Program-made: the position numbers and the translations under genes
In this document: positions 24,175 to 32,891 of the stretch, in pieces
How positions within the stretch are numbered: the stretch's first letter is position 1
Layout of the letters: each line of letters starts with the position of its first letter
From: Micromonospora sp. HK10
Lineage (GTDB): Bacteria; Actinomycetota; Actinomycetes; Mycobacteriales; Micromonosporaceae
DNA: 38,437 nt
Direction of reading: 5' to 3'
Assembly (NCBI RefSeq): GCF_000982955.1
Contig: NZ_KQ058652.1
Coordinates: forward strand, 1 to 38,437
Notes under the pieces: model-generated
Told to the model about the DNA's origin: nothing
What the model saw: only the letters and a program-made list of their open reading frames with translations
Database searches by the model: none

Positions 24175-25486
24175 CCGCGGATGGATCGTGGTCGGCGCCG
24201 CAGGGGCATTGGATAGGCAGGGAACGGTCCTCCGAACCAGCGGTGCCGACGATCCGGGGCGTCCGCAGCATCCTGACAGCACGCTGGAACACCGTCAGCG
24301 CCTGCCGGACGAATTGTGCCGGGCCGCGTATCGACTCTGAGCGTAGATAGACGATGCCCGCACGAACCATGATCAGTGTCGCCGCGTCGATCCGACGTCG
24401 TTTGAGCTGTACCCGAAGCATCTCGGCCAGCAGGACGAGCTCGACGCGCGGAGCGCCGTGTCGCCGGCTCCGCTGCACGGCCGCTCGCAGGGTATCGACT
24501 GCTGATTGGAGGTCACCCGTCCGGACAAACCAGCGTGCCCACGTGCCGTGCAGTACATGTAAACCGCTGCTCGCCTCTCCTACGATCGCGAACGTGCGTT
24601 CCGCTGCCCTTAGGTGATACTCCGCCTCCCAGAGGGGCCCGTGGTCGACAAGCACCTCGGCGAGGCGCTGATGGAAATATCCGTGACCCGTTAGGTAGTC
24701 GTCGGAGAGCGCCTCCGCCTCGCAGAGGAGCCGAATCGCGTCGGCGGGTTCCCCACCATCGGCCGAGAGCCGACCGAGGTAGTGCAATGCCATGGCCAGC
24801 GGCTGGCGGACACGCCGGTCAGTCGAGTGGTTCCTGCCGATCGTGACCGCAGACTCGAAGTGGGCTCGCGAGATTGCTGGCTCGGAAAAATAGTAGGTCA
24901 TTCCCAGGGTCGTCGCATGGTCGACCCGCAGGTGAGCCTCGTCGACCTCTCTCATAGCCACACTACAGCGCAGCAAAGCCGAGCGGGCACCGTCGTAGTC
25001 GCTCACGTCGATGAGGTACTTGGCAAGAGTAAGGAGTGCCGTCGCTTCCTCATCCCCGGTGCGACTCGTGGCGACCGCCTGTTCGATGAACTCTCGGCGC
25101 AGCGCGGCACCGTTGGCGATACCGGCCTGGAACCGTGCCACAGAGAGGTAGTGACCGGAGACGGGCGCACCTCGTGCCCGTAGTAAATTGATCAGGTCCA
25201 ACGCATTGGCAAGGAACTCCTCGTAGTCGCGGAAGTCGGTCCCGGCACCGACGGTCAGTAGCGTATCGATCGACAGGGTGATGAACCGGCCAATCGTGCT
25301 GCTGTCCATATGGTCTGCGGCGAAAAGAACGCCGCCGGTCAGGGTCACCAATTTTCGCACGCCTCGAGCGGAAGCGTGCTTTCCAGGGTCGGCAAGGGCT
25401 GCCTGTGCCAGTCGCGGAAACTGCCGCTCACCCTCCGCGTCGAATCGTCGTTGCCAGGTTGTGCGGATGACCGTCCCCGAGGTCAC
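24164..25486 (-). CDS. TPR-type helical repeat protein, partner of STAND NTPase
   Basis: 440 aa; GTG 25486 overlaps the stop of the NTPase gene (GTGA), so translation is coupled. The whole chain is alpha-helical with TPR-like pairs, for example TALLTLAKYLIDVSDYDGAR, QPLAMALHYLGRLSADGGEP followed by ADAIRLLCEAEAL, and AEVLVDHGPLWEAEYHLRAA. It ends with a small Cys-containing tail (IQCPCGADHDPS). There is no catalytic motif and no signal peptide. In single-chain NB-ARC/STAND proteins such TPR arrays form the sensor; here NTPase and TPR parts appear as two proteins. GC content and codon use are visibly less extreme than in the neighbours, which points to later acquisition. Confidence 0.8.
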   Translation of the reverse strand: MTSGTVIRTTWQRRFDAEGERQFPRLAQAALADPGKHASARGVRKLVTLTGGVLFAADHMDSSTIGRFITLSIDTLLTVGAGTDFRDYEEFLANALDLINLLRARGAPVSGHYLSVARFQAGIANGAALRREFIEQAVATSRTGDEEATALLTLAKYLIDVSDYDGARSALLRCSVAMREVDEAHLRVDHATTLGMTYYFSEPAISRAHFESAVTIGRNHSTDRRVRQPLAMALHYLGRLSADGGEPADAIRLLCEAEALSDDYLTGHGYFHQRLAEVLVDHGPLWEAEYHLRAAERTFAIVGEASSGLHVLHGTWARWFVRTGDLQSAVDTLRAAVQRSRRHGAPRVELVLLAEMLRVQLKRRRIDAATLIMVRAGIVYLRSESIRGPAQFVRQALTVFQRAVRMLRTPRIVGTAGSEDRSLPIQCPCGADHDPSAVTD

Positions 25487-26877
25487 CGGGTCGACCGTAG
25501 CCGCGTCAACGGACAGGTGTGTTCGTACAGCAGGCTGTGGATCGAGTACCGTCGGTTGAAGTCCGATGGCCGCACAAGCCCGAGGCGCCGAGCAACCTCC
25601 AGCACCTCCGAGAACCGCTGGTCGGTGATGTCAATGCTCGCCGCACGCAGCTCCTCGTGCGTCATGGTTTCACCGCGGCCCGTGGCGCAGAACGAGAACA
25701 GGAGCGAGACGGCCTCGCGCTTGGAGGTACGGTCGCTGAACTCGTCCAGTGACCGTTCGAACAGCCATGTCCGGACCTTGTCAGCGAGGGGATTCAGCGA
25801 TATCGGGCGAATCTCCTCCAGGATGGCGGGCAGCGCCTTGCCGCTCAGCATATACCGACGTGTAATGAGCTTGATGAGGAATGGGTTCCCTTCGGTAATC
25901 GGGTATACCGGTTCCAGCTGCTTGTTGCTCGCATTGGCCAGGTCTGAATTGGAGTCCCTGGCGGTCAGCCGTACGAGATCGTAGGTCTCCTTCTCGCCGA
26001 GTGGATCGATCTGGATATTCCGCACGTCGAAGTCCTCGCGTCGCGACATCCAGCGGGTAGTCGTGAGGATGCGGTGCGGGCGACCGAATCCTAGAGCCCG
26101 CAAGCGTTCGATGACGTCGTCGGCCGCTTCGACGTACTCCAGGTTGTCGATAATCACCAAAATCCGTCGGTTGGCCGGCAAGCCACCGAGATGCGCGCGG
26201 AGGTCGCGTTCCCAAAGCGCCTGGCTGGCTGACAGGGGGCATTCCAACTGTCGGGCAATCATAGACAACAGATCCAGCCAGTAGATCGAGTCGACCGTCG
26301 GAGCACCGGCATCCAGAGTGGAAAATCGTGTGTTCCTTGCGGATGCCCATGCAATGTCGGTGTAGATGTTCCGAGCCGCCACCTTATGCACCGCCGCGAA
26401 CGTGATGGCGGTCTTGCCGATGCCACCCGGGCCCCACACTGCGATGGCGGACCTTGCCGCAGCCGAGGTATCTTCCAGCATCGCCACAAGGTCGTCCAAA
26501 AGCTGATCGACGTGTATCAGCTCAGCCGACTCCACTTGTACATATCGCGTCCACGCCGTTGGTGGTGGGTTGCGGGCCGCTTCGGCGTCTGACGAGGCTT
26601 CCTGTTCCATCCCGTCATCGCCCGAAAGGTTTCCGCGGATCCCCGTACTGGCGGCGACCGAAGAGGATGAAGCCAAACGCGTTGCCGCCGTGACGTCGGG
26701 ATCTGACGCGGTGGAGCGGGACATCATGAGCGAGATGATCGCCGCTCCCAGGCTGCCGATGCCCGCAACCCAACTGGCCACCTGAAGCCAGTGCGCATCG
26801 ATGGTCACGGCGGCCAGCACGAGCGCCGTCGTGATGAGTGCAGCCGAGCCGATGGTCACCCATCGTCGCGTCATCAT
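25483..26877 (-). CDS. Membrane-anchored STAND/NB-ARC-like NTPase
   Basis: 464 aa from ATG 26877 (GTG 26880 and ATG 26874 are near-equal options). Two membrane helices lie at about 8-27 and 33-52, then a disordered linker to about 105. The NTPase has Walker A GPGGIGKT (149-156), Walker B RILVIIDNLE (238-247), a sensor-like RILTTTRW (269-276) and a GNPFLIKL motif (330-337) standing for the GLPL motif of NB-ARC proteins. A winged-helix-like end follows (REAVSLLFSFCATG and RLGLVRPSDFNRRYSIHSLL). No effector enzyme domain is fused; the effector may be the membrane segment itself. Such NTPases act as switches in signalling and antiviral defence; that role here is inference. It is opposite in strand to all surrounding element genes. 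Confidence 0.85.
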   Translation of the reverse strand: MMTRRWVTIGSAALITTALVLAAVTIDAHWLQVASWVAGIGSLGAAIISLMMSRSTASDPDVTAATRLASSSSVAASTGIRGNLSGDDGMEQEASSDAEAARNPPPTAWTRYVQVESAELIHVDQLLDDLVAMLEDTSAAARSAIAVWGPGGIGKTAITFAAVHKVAARNIYTDIAWASARNTRFSTLDAGAPTVDSIYWLDLLSMIARQLECPLSASQALWERDLRAHLGGLPANRRILVIIDNLEYVEAADDVIERLRALGFGRPHRILTTTRWMSRREDFDVRNIQIDPLGEKETYDLVRLTARDSNSDLANASNKQLEPVYPITEGNPFLIKLITRRYMLSGKALPAILEEIRPISLNPLADKVRTWLFERSLDEFSDRTSKREAVSLLFSFCATGRGETMTHEELRAASIDITDQRFSEVLEVARRLGLVRPSDFNRRYSIHSLLYEHTCPLTRLRSTR

Positions 26878-26898
26878 CACAGCATCATCGGCTACCGC

Positions 26899-27066
26899 AT
26901 GCCGCAACGTCCATCCACATCCACCACGCGGGGCCGAACGACCGCGCGCCCGGCGTACCAAACTCCGCACTGGAACCCGATCGGCGAGTTGCACTTGGTG
27001 CTACGCGACACCGACACCGGTCGCGTCTCCCTCGTCCTGCTCGGCGGCAACAACGGCCCCTACTGA
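26899..27066 (+). CDS. Small ORF, possible 3' remnant of a disrupted gene
   Basis: The last 35 codons, reading YQTPHWNPIGELHLVLRDTD and GRVSLVLLGGNNGPY, look like true coding sequence with regular beta-strand pattern, while the first 20 (MPQRPSTSTTRGRTTARP) look random. ATG 26899 has no clear ribosome site and lies only 21 nt from the divergent NTPase start. It is followed by a terminator-like hairpin at 27160. I read it as the 3' end of an element gene cut by the NTPase/TPR cassette, or a real 55-aa protein. Confidence 0.4.
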   Translation: MPQRPSTSTTRGRTTARPAYQTPHWNPIGELHLVLRDTDTGRVSLVLLGGNNGPY

Positions 27067-27159
27067 CGCGGTATCTCCCGCCACCTGCTCAGCACGGGGT
27101 GGGGCTTGACGCCTCGACCCCGAACAGACCCACTGAGCAGCGCCCCCACGCTGCCGTGC

Positions 27160-27187
27160 CGGGCGGGCTATGTCCTCTGCCCGCCCG
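27160..27187 (+). terminator. Hairpin terminator
   Basis: CGGGCGGGC (27160-27168) pairs with GCCCGCCCG (27179-27187) around a 10-nt loop. A CGACTTGACC element follows 4 nt later, the same terminator-then-promoter order as near 21.8 kb and 35.8 kb. Confidence 0.65.
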
Positions 27188-27190
27188 ACA

Positions 27191-27200
27191 CGACTTGACC
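27191..27200 (+). promoter_or_regulatory. CGACTTGACC element, copy 2
   Basis: The word CGACTTGACC lies 133 nt before ATG 27333 in the gap 27067-27332 and shares its first eight bases with the elements at 21855, 32630 and 35925. The GAAGCGTGCAT part is not present. It may provide the -35 box for the genes from 27333. Confidence 0.4.
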
Positions 27201-27332
27201 TCTACCAAGAGATGAGCGTCGATCAGCGCTGGTCGTCGTCCGTCGCCCGGACATCAGCATTCCCGAGGGCCCGACGCGAGTCGGGCGGCGACCACGTATG
27301 CCCGCGATCCGCCGACCGAAGGGCCACCCGCC

Positions 27333-27779
27333 ATGGCACATCCCGCACACCCCGAGGGCCGCAGCCGGCGTCCCAGCGACCGCACCGCAGTACCGAACGA
27401 CGTCACCGACAGGCTTCTGTGGGCGCTCGCGGTCGACGTCGCCGCCGCCCACCAACTGGAACCCGACGGCGCCTGCACGAACCTGCAGTGCCGCGGGCAG
27501 CACGGCCCCTGCTGGGCGCTGCGCACCGCCCGCCGCGCCGAACAACACGCCCGCCGCGCCACCACCACCCTCGCCCCGCCGCCCGCGCCGCCTTCGCCGC
27601 GCCCGGCCGGAACCGCACATGGACGCGCCCCCGTTCCCGCCGTGCCGCGCCGCTTCACCGGCTGGTTCACCCCCGCCCACCCGCCGACACCTCTGATGCG
27701 GCCCGCGCCCGTACCGGACGCGGTGCCGCCGGAATCCCGGCTCCACCGACGTCCACCCGTAGCGGCGCTGGCCGCCTGA
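27333..27779 (+). CDS. Hypothetical protein, 148 aa
   Basis: ATG 27333 with AAGGGCC upstream. The first 80 residues look folded: NDVTDRLLWALAVDVAAAHQ and a Cys cluster CTNLQCRGQHGPC (C-x5-C-x6-C) followed by WALRTARRAEQHARRA. The cysteines might bind zinc. The rest is Pro/Arg-rich and probably disordered. No family recognised. It leads into the next gene 21 nt downstream. Confidence 0.55.
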   Translation: MAHPAHPEGRSRRPSDRTAVPNDVTDRLLWALAVDVAAAHQLEPDGACTNLQCRGQHGPCWALRTARRAEQHARRATTTLAPPPAPPSPRPAGTAHGRAPVPAVPRRFTGWFTPAHPPTPLMRPAPVPDAVPPESRLHRRPPVAALAA

Positions 27780-27800
27780 GCACGCAGCTGGAGGCAACCA

Positions 27801-28838
27801 GTGAACTTCCTACCGAACGACACCCTCGCCGGCTACGCCCGCACCGCCGTCGACCTGCGCACCCGCATGGCCGACTACCACCGCAGCCCGCTCGCGGCGC
27901 AGTACCTGCAGGCGTTCTTCGGCAGCCGCCTCGCCGACCACCCCGACCCCAGCCCAGCGGGCATGGTGAAGGTCTTCGACGCGGTCCGCGCCATCACCGC
28001 CAACCCGTGGCGATTCGGCGAGCCGTACGTCATCGCCCCCGCGATGACCGCGATCATCGCCGCCGCCGCGGCGGCCCTCGACCTGACCGGCGAGGTGCTG
28101 CCCGCCGACATCGCCCCCGACGACGGCGGGGTGCTCTTTCTCCCCGAACCGATCTACCACCGCAGCCTCAGCGGCGAGGTGTCCTCGATCGGGGCGATCA
28201 CCTGGGCCCGCACCACCAACACCCACAGCGGCCGGTCCTTCTGGGCCATCGCCGGCTGGGCCGACCACCACGACCCGCACGACCCGGCGGCCGTGCGCCG
28301 CCGGCAGCAGCTCGCTGGCCGGCCCGACCTCGCCCGCCAGTTCGGCCCTTACGTGCTGACCGACTTCACTGAGATCCCCATCGGCCAGCCCGTCGACCCC
28401 CGCCCCGACCTGCCGGTCCTCGACGGAGACGACCGCGACTGGGAACCGGCGCCCGACGGCCGGTTCTGCATCGACGAGACCGCCACCCCGATGCGGGCCT
28501 GCGCCGCCGTCGCATATGCCTTCTGGCGGATCCAGGCCCAACCCCTCGCGACCGTCGCCGCCGCCCCGTTGGACCGCGCGGCGCGCCGCCGCGCCGTACG
28601 GTCCGGCGTCCGCCACGACACCCGGGTGGTCATGCTGCGCCGCACCAGCGCCCTCGCCGAACCGACCGGCGGGGAACCCAAGTGGCACTACCGGGTGCGG
28701 TTCGTTGTCCGTGGCCACTGGCGACGCCTCATCGACCGCGACGGCCACCCGTACCGCATCTGGATCAACGCCCACATCAAAGGCCCCGACGGGGCGCCCC
28801 TGCTGCACGGCGAAAAGGTGGCCGTTCTCGCCCGCTGA
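27801..28838 (+). CDS. Hypothetical element protein, 345 aa
   Basis: GTG 27801 is preceded by GGAGG at 6 nt. The chain is soluble and well folded in appearance: MNFLPNDTLAGYARTAVDLR, YLQAFFGSRLADHP, ITANPWRFGEPYVIAPAMTA, GVLFLPEPIYHRSLSGEVSS and a C-terminal WHYRVRFVVRGHWRRLIDRD followed by HPYRIWINAHIKGPDGAPL. The C-terminal WRR...YRIWI...KGP...PL pattern reminds me of a conserved ending seen in proteins of other actinobacterial mobile elements, but I know no function. It could be a replication or transfer accessory. Confidence 0.78.
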   Translation: MNFLPNDTLAGYARTAVDLRTRMADYHRSPLAAQYLQAFFGSRLADHPDPSPAGMVKVFDAVRAITANPWRFGEPYVIAPAMTAIIAAAAAALDLTGEVLPADIAPDDGGVLFLPEPIYHRSLSGEVSSIGAITWARTTNTHSGRSFWAIAGWADHHDPHDPAAVRRRQQLAGRPDLARQFGPYVLTDFTEIPIGQPVDPRPDLPVLDGDDRDWEPAPDGRFCIDETATPMRACAAVAYAFWRIQAQPLATVAAAPLDRAARRRAVRSGVRHDTRVVMLRRTSALAEPTGGEPKWHYRVRFVVRGHWRRLIDRDGHPYRIWINAHIKGPDGAPLLHGEKVAVLAR

Positions 28839-28853
28839 TTCCCGCACCCGGCC

Positions 28854-28895
28854 GAAGGCCGCGCGGCGCCCTCTCCACAGGCCCGCGCGGCCTTC
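28854..28895 (+). terminator. Hairpin terminator
   Basis: GAAGGCCGCGCG (28854-28865) pairs perfectly with CGCGCGGCCTTC (28884-28895) over an 18-nt loop, 15 nt after the preceding stop codon and 55 nt before the M23 hydrolase gene. Confidence 0.7.
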
Positions 28896-28950
28896 ACCGT
28901 CCCCGCGCCCCGCCGGCCCGGTGCCCGCCCTACATCGAAGGAGTCCAGTC

Positions 28951-30021
28951 ATGATCACCCGGGTCCTGTCCGGGATCGCCATCGCGGTCGTCGGCGTCCT
29001 GCTGCTGTGCTCCGGACTGGCCACCACCCTGATCTTCGCCGGCGGCGCCGGCGCGTGCGGGCCGACCACCAGAGTCGCGCCCACCGCCTCGTCGGCCGCG
29101 CGCAGCCCCGTCCCGGGCGGGATCGGTCCGGTCGGTGACTGGAACGCCGAGCAGGTCGGTAACGCCGCCACCATCACCGCCGTCGGCATGCGCCTCGGCG
29201 TCCCGCCTCGCGGCTGGGTCATCGCCGTGGCCACCGCGATGCAGGAGTCCTCCCTGATCAACACTGCGGATGGGGACCGCGACTCGGTCGGCCTGTTCCA
29301 ACAGCGACCCTCGCAGGGCTGGGGTACTCCCGAGCACCTGCATGACCCGCAGTACGCGGCGACGAGGTTCTACCAGAGGTTGCAGGCCGTCGACGGCTGG
29401 CAGGCGATGCCGCTGGCCGAGGCCGCCCAGGCAGTGCAGCGGTCGGCGTATCCGGACGCCTACGCCAGGTGGGAACCGGCCGCCACCCGCATCGTCGCCG
29501 CCCTGACCGGGGTCAGCGCCGGCCTGGCCGCCTGCCAGGTGACCCTCAGCGCGCAGGGCTGGACCCAGCCGGTGCACGGGGACGTCGGCTCCGGTTTCCG
29601 CACCTCGGGCCGTCCCGGGCACGACGGCGTCGACCTGATCGTGGCAAAGGGCACCCCGATCCACGCCGCGTCCGCCGGCACCGTCACCGTCGTGCGCTGC
29701 AACGCCGTCGACGTACGCACCGGCCGGGACTGGGGCTGCGACCGCGACGGCAACCCCGCTCTCACCCGCGGCTGCGGCTGGTACATCGACATCAACCACC
29801 CCGGCGGGTTGATCACCCGCTACTGCCACATGCTCACCCACCCCTCCGTCGCCGAGGGCCAACAGGTCGCGGCGGGCAGCGTCATCGGCGTCGCCGGCAG
29901 CTCCGGCCACTCGTCCGGGCCACACCTGCACTTCGAGGTCCACCTCGGTGACCACACCTCCGGCACGGCCGTCGACCCGGTCACCTTCATGGCCTCCGTC
30001 GGCGCGCCCCTGAACCAGTAG
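28951..30021 (+). CDS. Cell-wall hydrolase: lysozyme-like domain plus M23 peptidase
   Basis: 356 aa from ATG 28951 with AAGGAG upstream. An N-terminal membrane or signal segment (about 8-30, IAIAVVGVLLLCSGLATTLI) leads to an exported protein. Residues about 60-185 carry AMQESSLINTADGDRDSVGL and FQQRPSQGWGTPEHL, a lysozyme-like/transglycosylase-type domain common in actinobacterial wall hydrolases. Residues about 200-350 are an M23 (LytM) domain with the zinc ligands in GFRTSGRPGHDGVDL and HLHFEVH, and a helper His in YCHM. Both M23 metal motifs are intact. It should open peptidoglycan for the conjugation channel, the VirB1 role. Confidence 0.9.
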   Translation: MITRVLSGIAIAVVGVLLLCSGLATTLIFAGGAGACGPTTRVAPTASSAARSPVPGGIGPVGDWNAEQVGNAATITAVGMRLGVPPRGWVIAVATAMQESSLINTADGDRDSVGLFQQRPSQGWGTPEHLHDPQYAATRFYQRLQAVDGWQAMPLAEAAQAVQRSAYPDAYARWEPAATRIVAALTGVSAGLAACQVTLSAQGWTQPVHGDVGSGFRTSGRPGHDGVDLIVAKGTPIHAASAGTVTVVRCNAVDVRTGRDWGCDRDGNPALTRGCGWYIDINHPGGLITRYCHMLTHPSVAEGQQVAAGSVIGVAGSSGHSSGPHLHFEVHLGDHTSGTAVDPVTFMASVGAPLNQ

Positions 30022-30068
30022 TCCCGATCGCGGATGCCGGCGACGGCCCCGTGATCGCCCCTCGGCTC

Positions 30069-30097
30069 GGCGGCCGTCCCGCCGTGGGACGACCGCC
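30069..30097 (+). terminator. Hairpin terminator
   Basis: GGCGGCCGTCCC (30069-30080) pairs with GGGACGACCGCC (30086-30097) with one mismatch and a GCCGT loop, 48 nt after the hydrolase stop codon. Confidence 0.6.
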
Positions 30098-30135
30098 CCC
30101 ACCCCATCCACACATCCCTGAGGAGGAGAAAGTCC

Positions 30136-30801
30136 GTGAGTACACCCACGCTCATCGGTGTCGCCGCGCTCCGCGGCAGGTACACCGCCCGCTGGATCCA
30201 GTTCGGCGAGAGCCCGGAGATCCTGGTGCCGCTGCTGCGCCGAATCTGGACCGACACGTTCGACCGTGACACCGACGCCATGGGCACCGCGCTGCTGGCC
30301 CGCAACTGGTGGTCCCTCGCCGTCAACCCCAAGCCCCGCCGCTGGAACCAACAACCACCCGTACCGGGCCTGGGCTACCCCGCCGACAACGACACCATCC
30401 GTCGCGGCGCGCTACGCGAGGACGTCGGCGGGGCCCTCGAGTGGCTGTACCTGCTGCACCTCGACCAGCGGCGGCTGGTGGCCTACGAGGCGACGGTCCA
30501 CGGCCGCTGGCTGCGGCACAGCGCCCACCACCTCGACCCCGTCGAGGAACTGTTCGTCACCGAACCCGCCGACGACGAGGGCGGCCCGGAGATGACGGTG
30601 TGCACCGTCTGCGGCGCGGTCGATGAGATCGACCACGTCGAGGTGCCGTCCATGGCCGGCTACGGCTACGACACCGCCACCAGCTGCACCCGCTGCGGCT
30701 CCTCGGTCGCCACCGACCCGATGTTCGGCGAGCACGTCACCCGCAAGCCCTGGCCCCCGCACGCCCCCACCACCGGCGACGCGACGGGCGAAACCCGATG
30801 A
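30136..30801 (+). CDS. Hypothetical protein with zinc-ribbon-like end
   Basis: 221 aa from GTG 30136, preceded by GAGGAGGAG. The N-terminal part (LIGVAALRGRYTARWIQFGE, LVPLLRRIWTDTFDRDTDAM) is unfamiliar. Near the C terminus CTVCGAVDEIDH and CTRCGSSVATDP form two CxxC pairs about 30 residues apart, as in a zinc ribbon. A nucleic-acid or protein-binding role is possible. The stop codon overlaps the ATG at 30798, an alternative start of the next gene. Confidence 0.72.
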   Translation: MSTPTLIGVAALRGRYTARWIQFGESPEILVPLLRRIWTDTFDRDTDAMGTALLARNWWSLAVNPKPRRWNQQPPVPGLGYPADNDTIRRGALREDVGGALEWLYLLHLDQRRLVAYEATVHGRWLRHSAHHLDPVEELFVTEPADDEGGPEMTVCTVCGAVDEIDHVEVPSMAGYGYDTATSCTRCGSSVATDPMFGEHVTRKPWPPHAPTTGDATGETR

Positions 30802-30878
30802 ACACCGACGGCACGCCGTCAGCGGCCACCGGTGACGGCGGCCCTTGCACCGACCCCGACGACCGATCGGAGACCACC

Positions 30879-31952
30879 ATGACCAGCTACGAGACCGGCC
30901 AGCGCGTCGCCCTGGTCCACACCAGCGACCCGCACACCCTGCTGCGGCCCGGAGACACCGGCACTGTCCGCCGCCACGACCAGCGGCACCACATCGTCGA
31001 GGTCACCTGGGACAGCGGCTCGACACTGTCGATGTGCCTCGACGCCGGCGATCGCATCGCACCGGCCACCGCCATCCCGCGGCCCACCAGGTGGGCCGCC
31101 GCGCTGCAGCGGATGCGGGCCGCCGGCACCGAGGCCGGCCGCACCGCCGCCGAGTGGTGGGCGCAGGACAGCATCGGCGCCCGCGTCGGCGGCGACACCC
31201 GCCTGGCCGCGCGCCGGATCCTGGCCGGCGTCGAGGACGGCGATCCCGCCGTCCTCGACGCCCTGCCCCACTTCTCCTCGGCGGGAGAGTCGGTCGACAT
31301 CGCCGGGTGGGAGTTGTTCGCCGACGCCACCGGCGACACCACGGGCTGGTTCGGGCTGCGTATCCCGCAGCGCGACGAGGCGATGGCCGTCTACCGCGAC
31401 GCCTACGACACCGCCGTCACCGATCGCGTCGCCGAACTGTGTCACCTCGCTGCCAGCCCCACCGGCCGCGACGTGTCCCATCTGCACCCCGACCGGGTCC
31501 GTATCGGCGGCGTCGGTGTGTTCTCGGGCGACTGGACGCGCACCAGCGGCCCCGACGGCGGCGACCGGATCGAGGTCGGGTTCGTCGGCACCCTGATCGA
31601 TTACTGGAACGGGTGGGCGGTGTTCTCCTGCACCCGCCCGGTGGCGGAGGCGATCGTCGCCGACCAGCAGCGTCACCGCGACGAGTACCGCCACCGCCTG
31701 CGTGAGCAGGGCGTGCCGGCCGACGACCTGGACCGGCGGGTCGACGCGGAACTGGCCGACCTGTCCTTCGACGGCGACGTCATCGTCGCCGACCAGCGCG
31801 CCCTGTCCGACGACCCGGACGCGATCGAACGCATCACCCCCGACAGCGACGGCCGATACGTCGTGATGGGCCGCAGCTGGTGCTGGGAGGCCATCGACCC
31901 GTACGACTGCGACCGGATCGTCGGCGACCTGCCCGACACCGACCAGGCATAG
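30879..31952 (+). CDS. DUF4314-like domain protein
   Basis: About 357 aa from ATG 30879, chosen for GGAG directly upstream and because the recognised domain starts here; ATG 30798, overlapping the previous stop, is an alternative. The first 60 residues (YETGQRVALVHTSDPHTLLR, PGDTGTVRRHD, VEVTWDSGSTLSM, DAGDRI) match the DUF4314 pattern of a small KOW/SH3-like barrel. The rest has RRILAGVEDGDPAVLDALPH and GVFSGDWTRTSGPDGGDRIE followed by FVGTLIDYWNGWAVFSCTRP. The function is unknown. It is a soluble acidic protein found among element housekeeping genes. Confidence 0.75.
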   Translation: MTSYETGQRVALVHTSDPHTLLRPGDTGTVRRHDQRHHIVEVTWDSGSTLSMCLDAGDRIAPATAIPRPTRWAAALQRMRAAGTEAGRTAAEWWAQDSIGARVGGDTRLAARRILAGVEDGDPAVLDALPHFSSAGESVDIAGWELFADATGDTTGWFGLRIPQRDEAMAVYRDAYDTAVTDRVAELCHLAASPTGRDVSHLHPDRVRIGGVGVFSGDWTRTSGPDGGDRIEVGFVGTLIDYWNGWAVFSCTRPVAEAIVADQQRHRDEYRHRLREQGVPADDLDRRVDAELADLSFDGDVIVADQRALSDDPDAIERITPDSDGRYVVMGRSWCWEAIDPYDCDRIVGDLPDTDQA

Positions 31953-32056
31953 GCCGGCACCCCCAACCAGACCCGCCCCGTCTGCCGAGCTGAGCCGGAT
32001 TCGGCGGCGGCATCCGACACGCCCACGACAGGTAAGACCACCAGGAAGGAAGCCCA

Positions 32057-32539
32057 GTGACCAGCCGTACCCAGGAGGAGATCGTCACCCGGGTCTGGGC
32101 TCTGCGGGCCAACCTCGGGGACATCTTCGGCTTCCGGGAGGAGGTGCTCGTGGAGGCACTCGACCTCGACCATGCCCGCCAGGTCATCGCCCCCCGCCAC
32201 CCGGGCGAGTGGACCCAGCGCTTCGACCACGAGACCTACGCCCGGGACTACCTGCGATTCGCTATCGGGAAGATCCTCGACCACCGCGGCAACTCGGCGA
32301 GCCGGTCGGTGGACAAGCTCAGCGAACTCGCCTGGCTCCTCGGCCGCGACGACATCGTGGCGGCGATGGACCACGCCGGCTACCCGATGTACGGGGCGCC
32401 CAAGGTCAAAGCGTTCGCCGACGGTGTCGGCTGGCCGTTCCTCGACGACCTCGACGGCGACGACAGGCTGGCCCTGGCCCGGATGGCCGAGGGACAGCAG
32501 TGCGACCCGCAGGGCTGCGCACGGGGCTGCGCCGACTGA
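32057..32539 (+). CDS. Hypothetical element protein, 160 aa
   Basis: GTG 32057 follows AAGGAAG at good spacing. The protein is mostly helical: TQEEIVTRVWALRANLGDIF, SRSVDKLSELAWLLGRDDIV, YGAPKVKAFADGVGWPFLDD. It ends in a Cys-rich GQQCDPQGCARGCAD. No family is recognised. The regular composition and GC3 bias support coding. Confidence 0.72.
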   Translation: MTSRTQEEIVTRVWALRANLGDIFGFREEVLVEALDLDHARQVIAPRHPGEWTQRFDHETYARDYLRFAIGKILDHRGNSASRSVDKLSELAWLLGRDDIVAAMDHAGYPMYGAPKVKAFADGVGWPFLDDLDGDDRLALARMAEGQQCDPQGCARGCAD

Positions 32540-32629
32540 CCACGACCGCGCCGCCAGCACCGCTTTCGGCCCTCACGGCGCGCCCGTAGTCAGCCGGCGC
32601 TCCCGCAATCCCGCCCCCGCGCACCCATT

Positions 32630-32643
32630 CGACTTGATCAATC
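32630..32643 (+). promoter_or_regulatory. CGACTTGATCAATC element, copy 3
   Basis: This word is identical over 14 bases to the start of the element at 21855. It lies in the 352-bp gap 32540-32891, 249 nt before the MoxR-like gene; the GAAGCGTGCAT part is missing. Apart from the hairpin at 32837, the rest of the gap shows nothing I can identify. Confidence 0.45.
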
Positions 32644-32836
32644 GGGCTGGCGGGGGTTCCATCGTCGGCGCCGACACCGCCCGCGCGGCCTCGACACCGA
32701 CCAGCACGCACCAGCGGCGACCCGACGTGTCGCCGTAACCCTTCAGCACCACCGGGGTGTGGTCACGCCGCCTGCCCGGCCCGATGCCGGCCGGGGCGGG
32801 GTTGGCCGCACCCGTCTCCGCTGTGCGGTACCACCG

Positions 32837-32864
32837 CCCGCGCACCCGGAGACGGGTGCGCGGG
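32837..32864 (+). other. Leader hairpin before the MoxR-like gene
   Basis: CCCGCGCACCC (32837-32847) pairs perfectly with GGGTGCGCGGG (32854-32864) around GGAGAC. It ends 27 nt before ATG 32892. It could be a terminator of the upstream transcript or an attenuator in the leader. Confidence 0.55.
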
Positions 32865-32891
32865 CCCGACCCATGGAATCGAGGCAACCCC

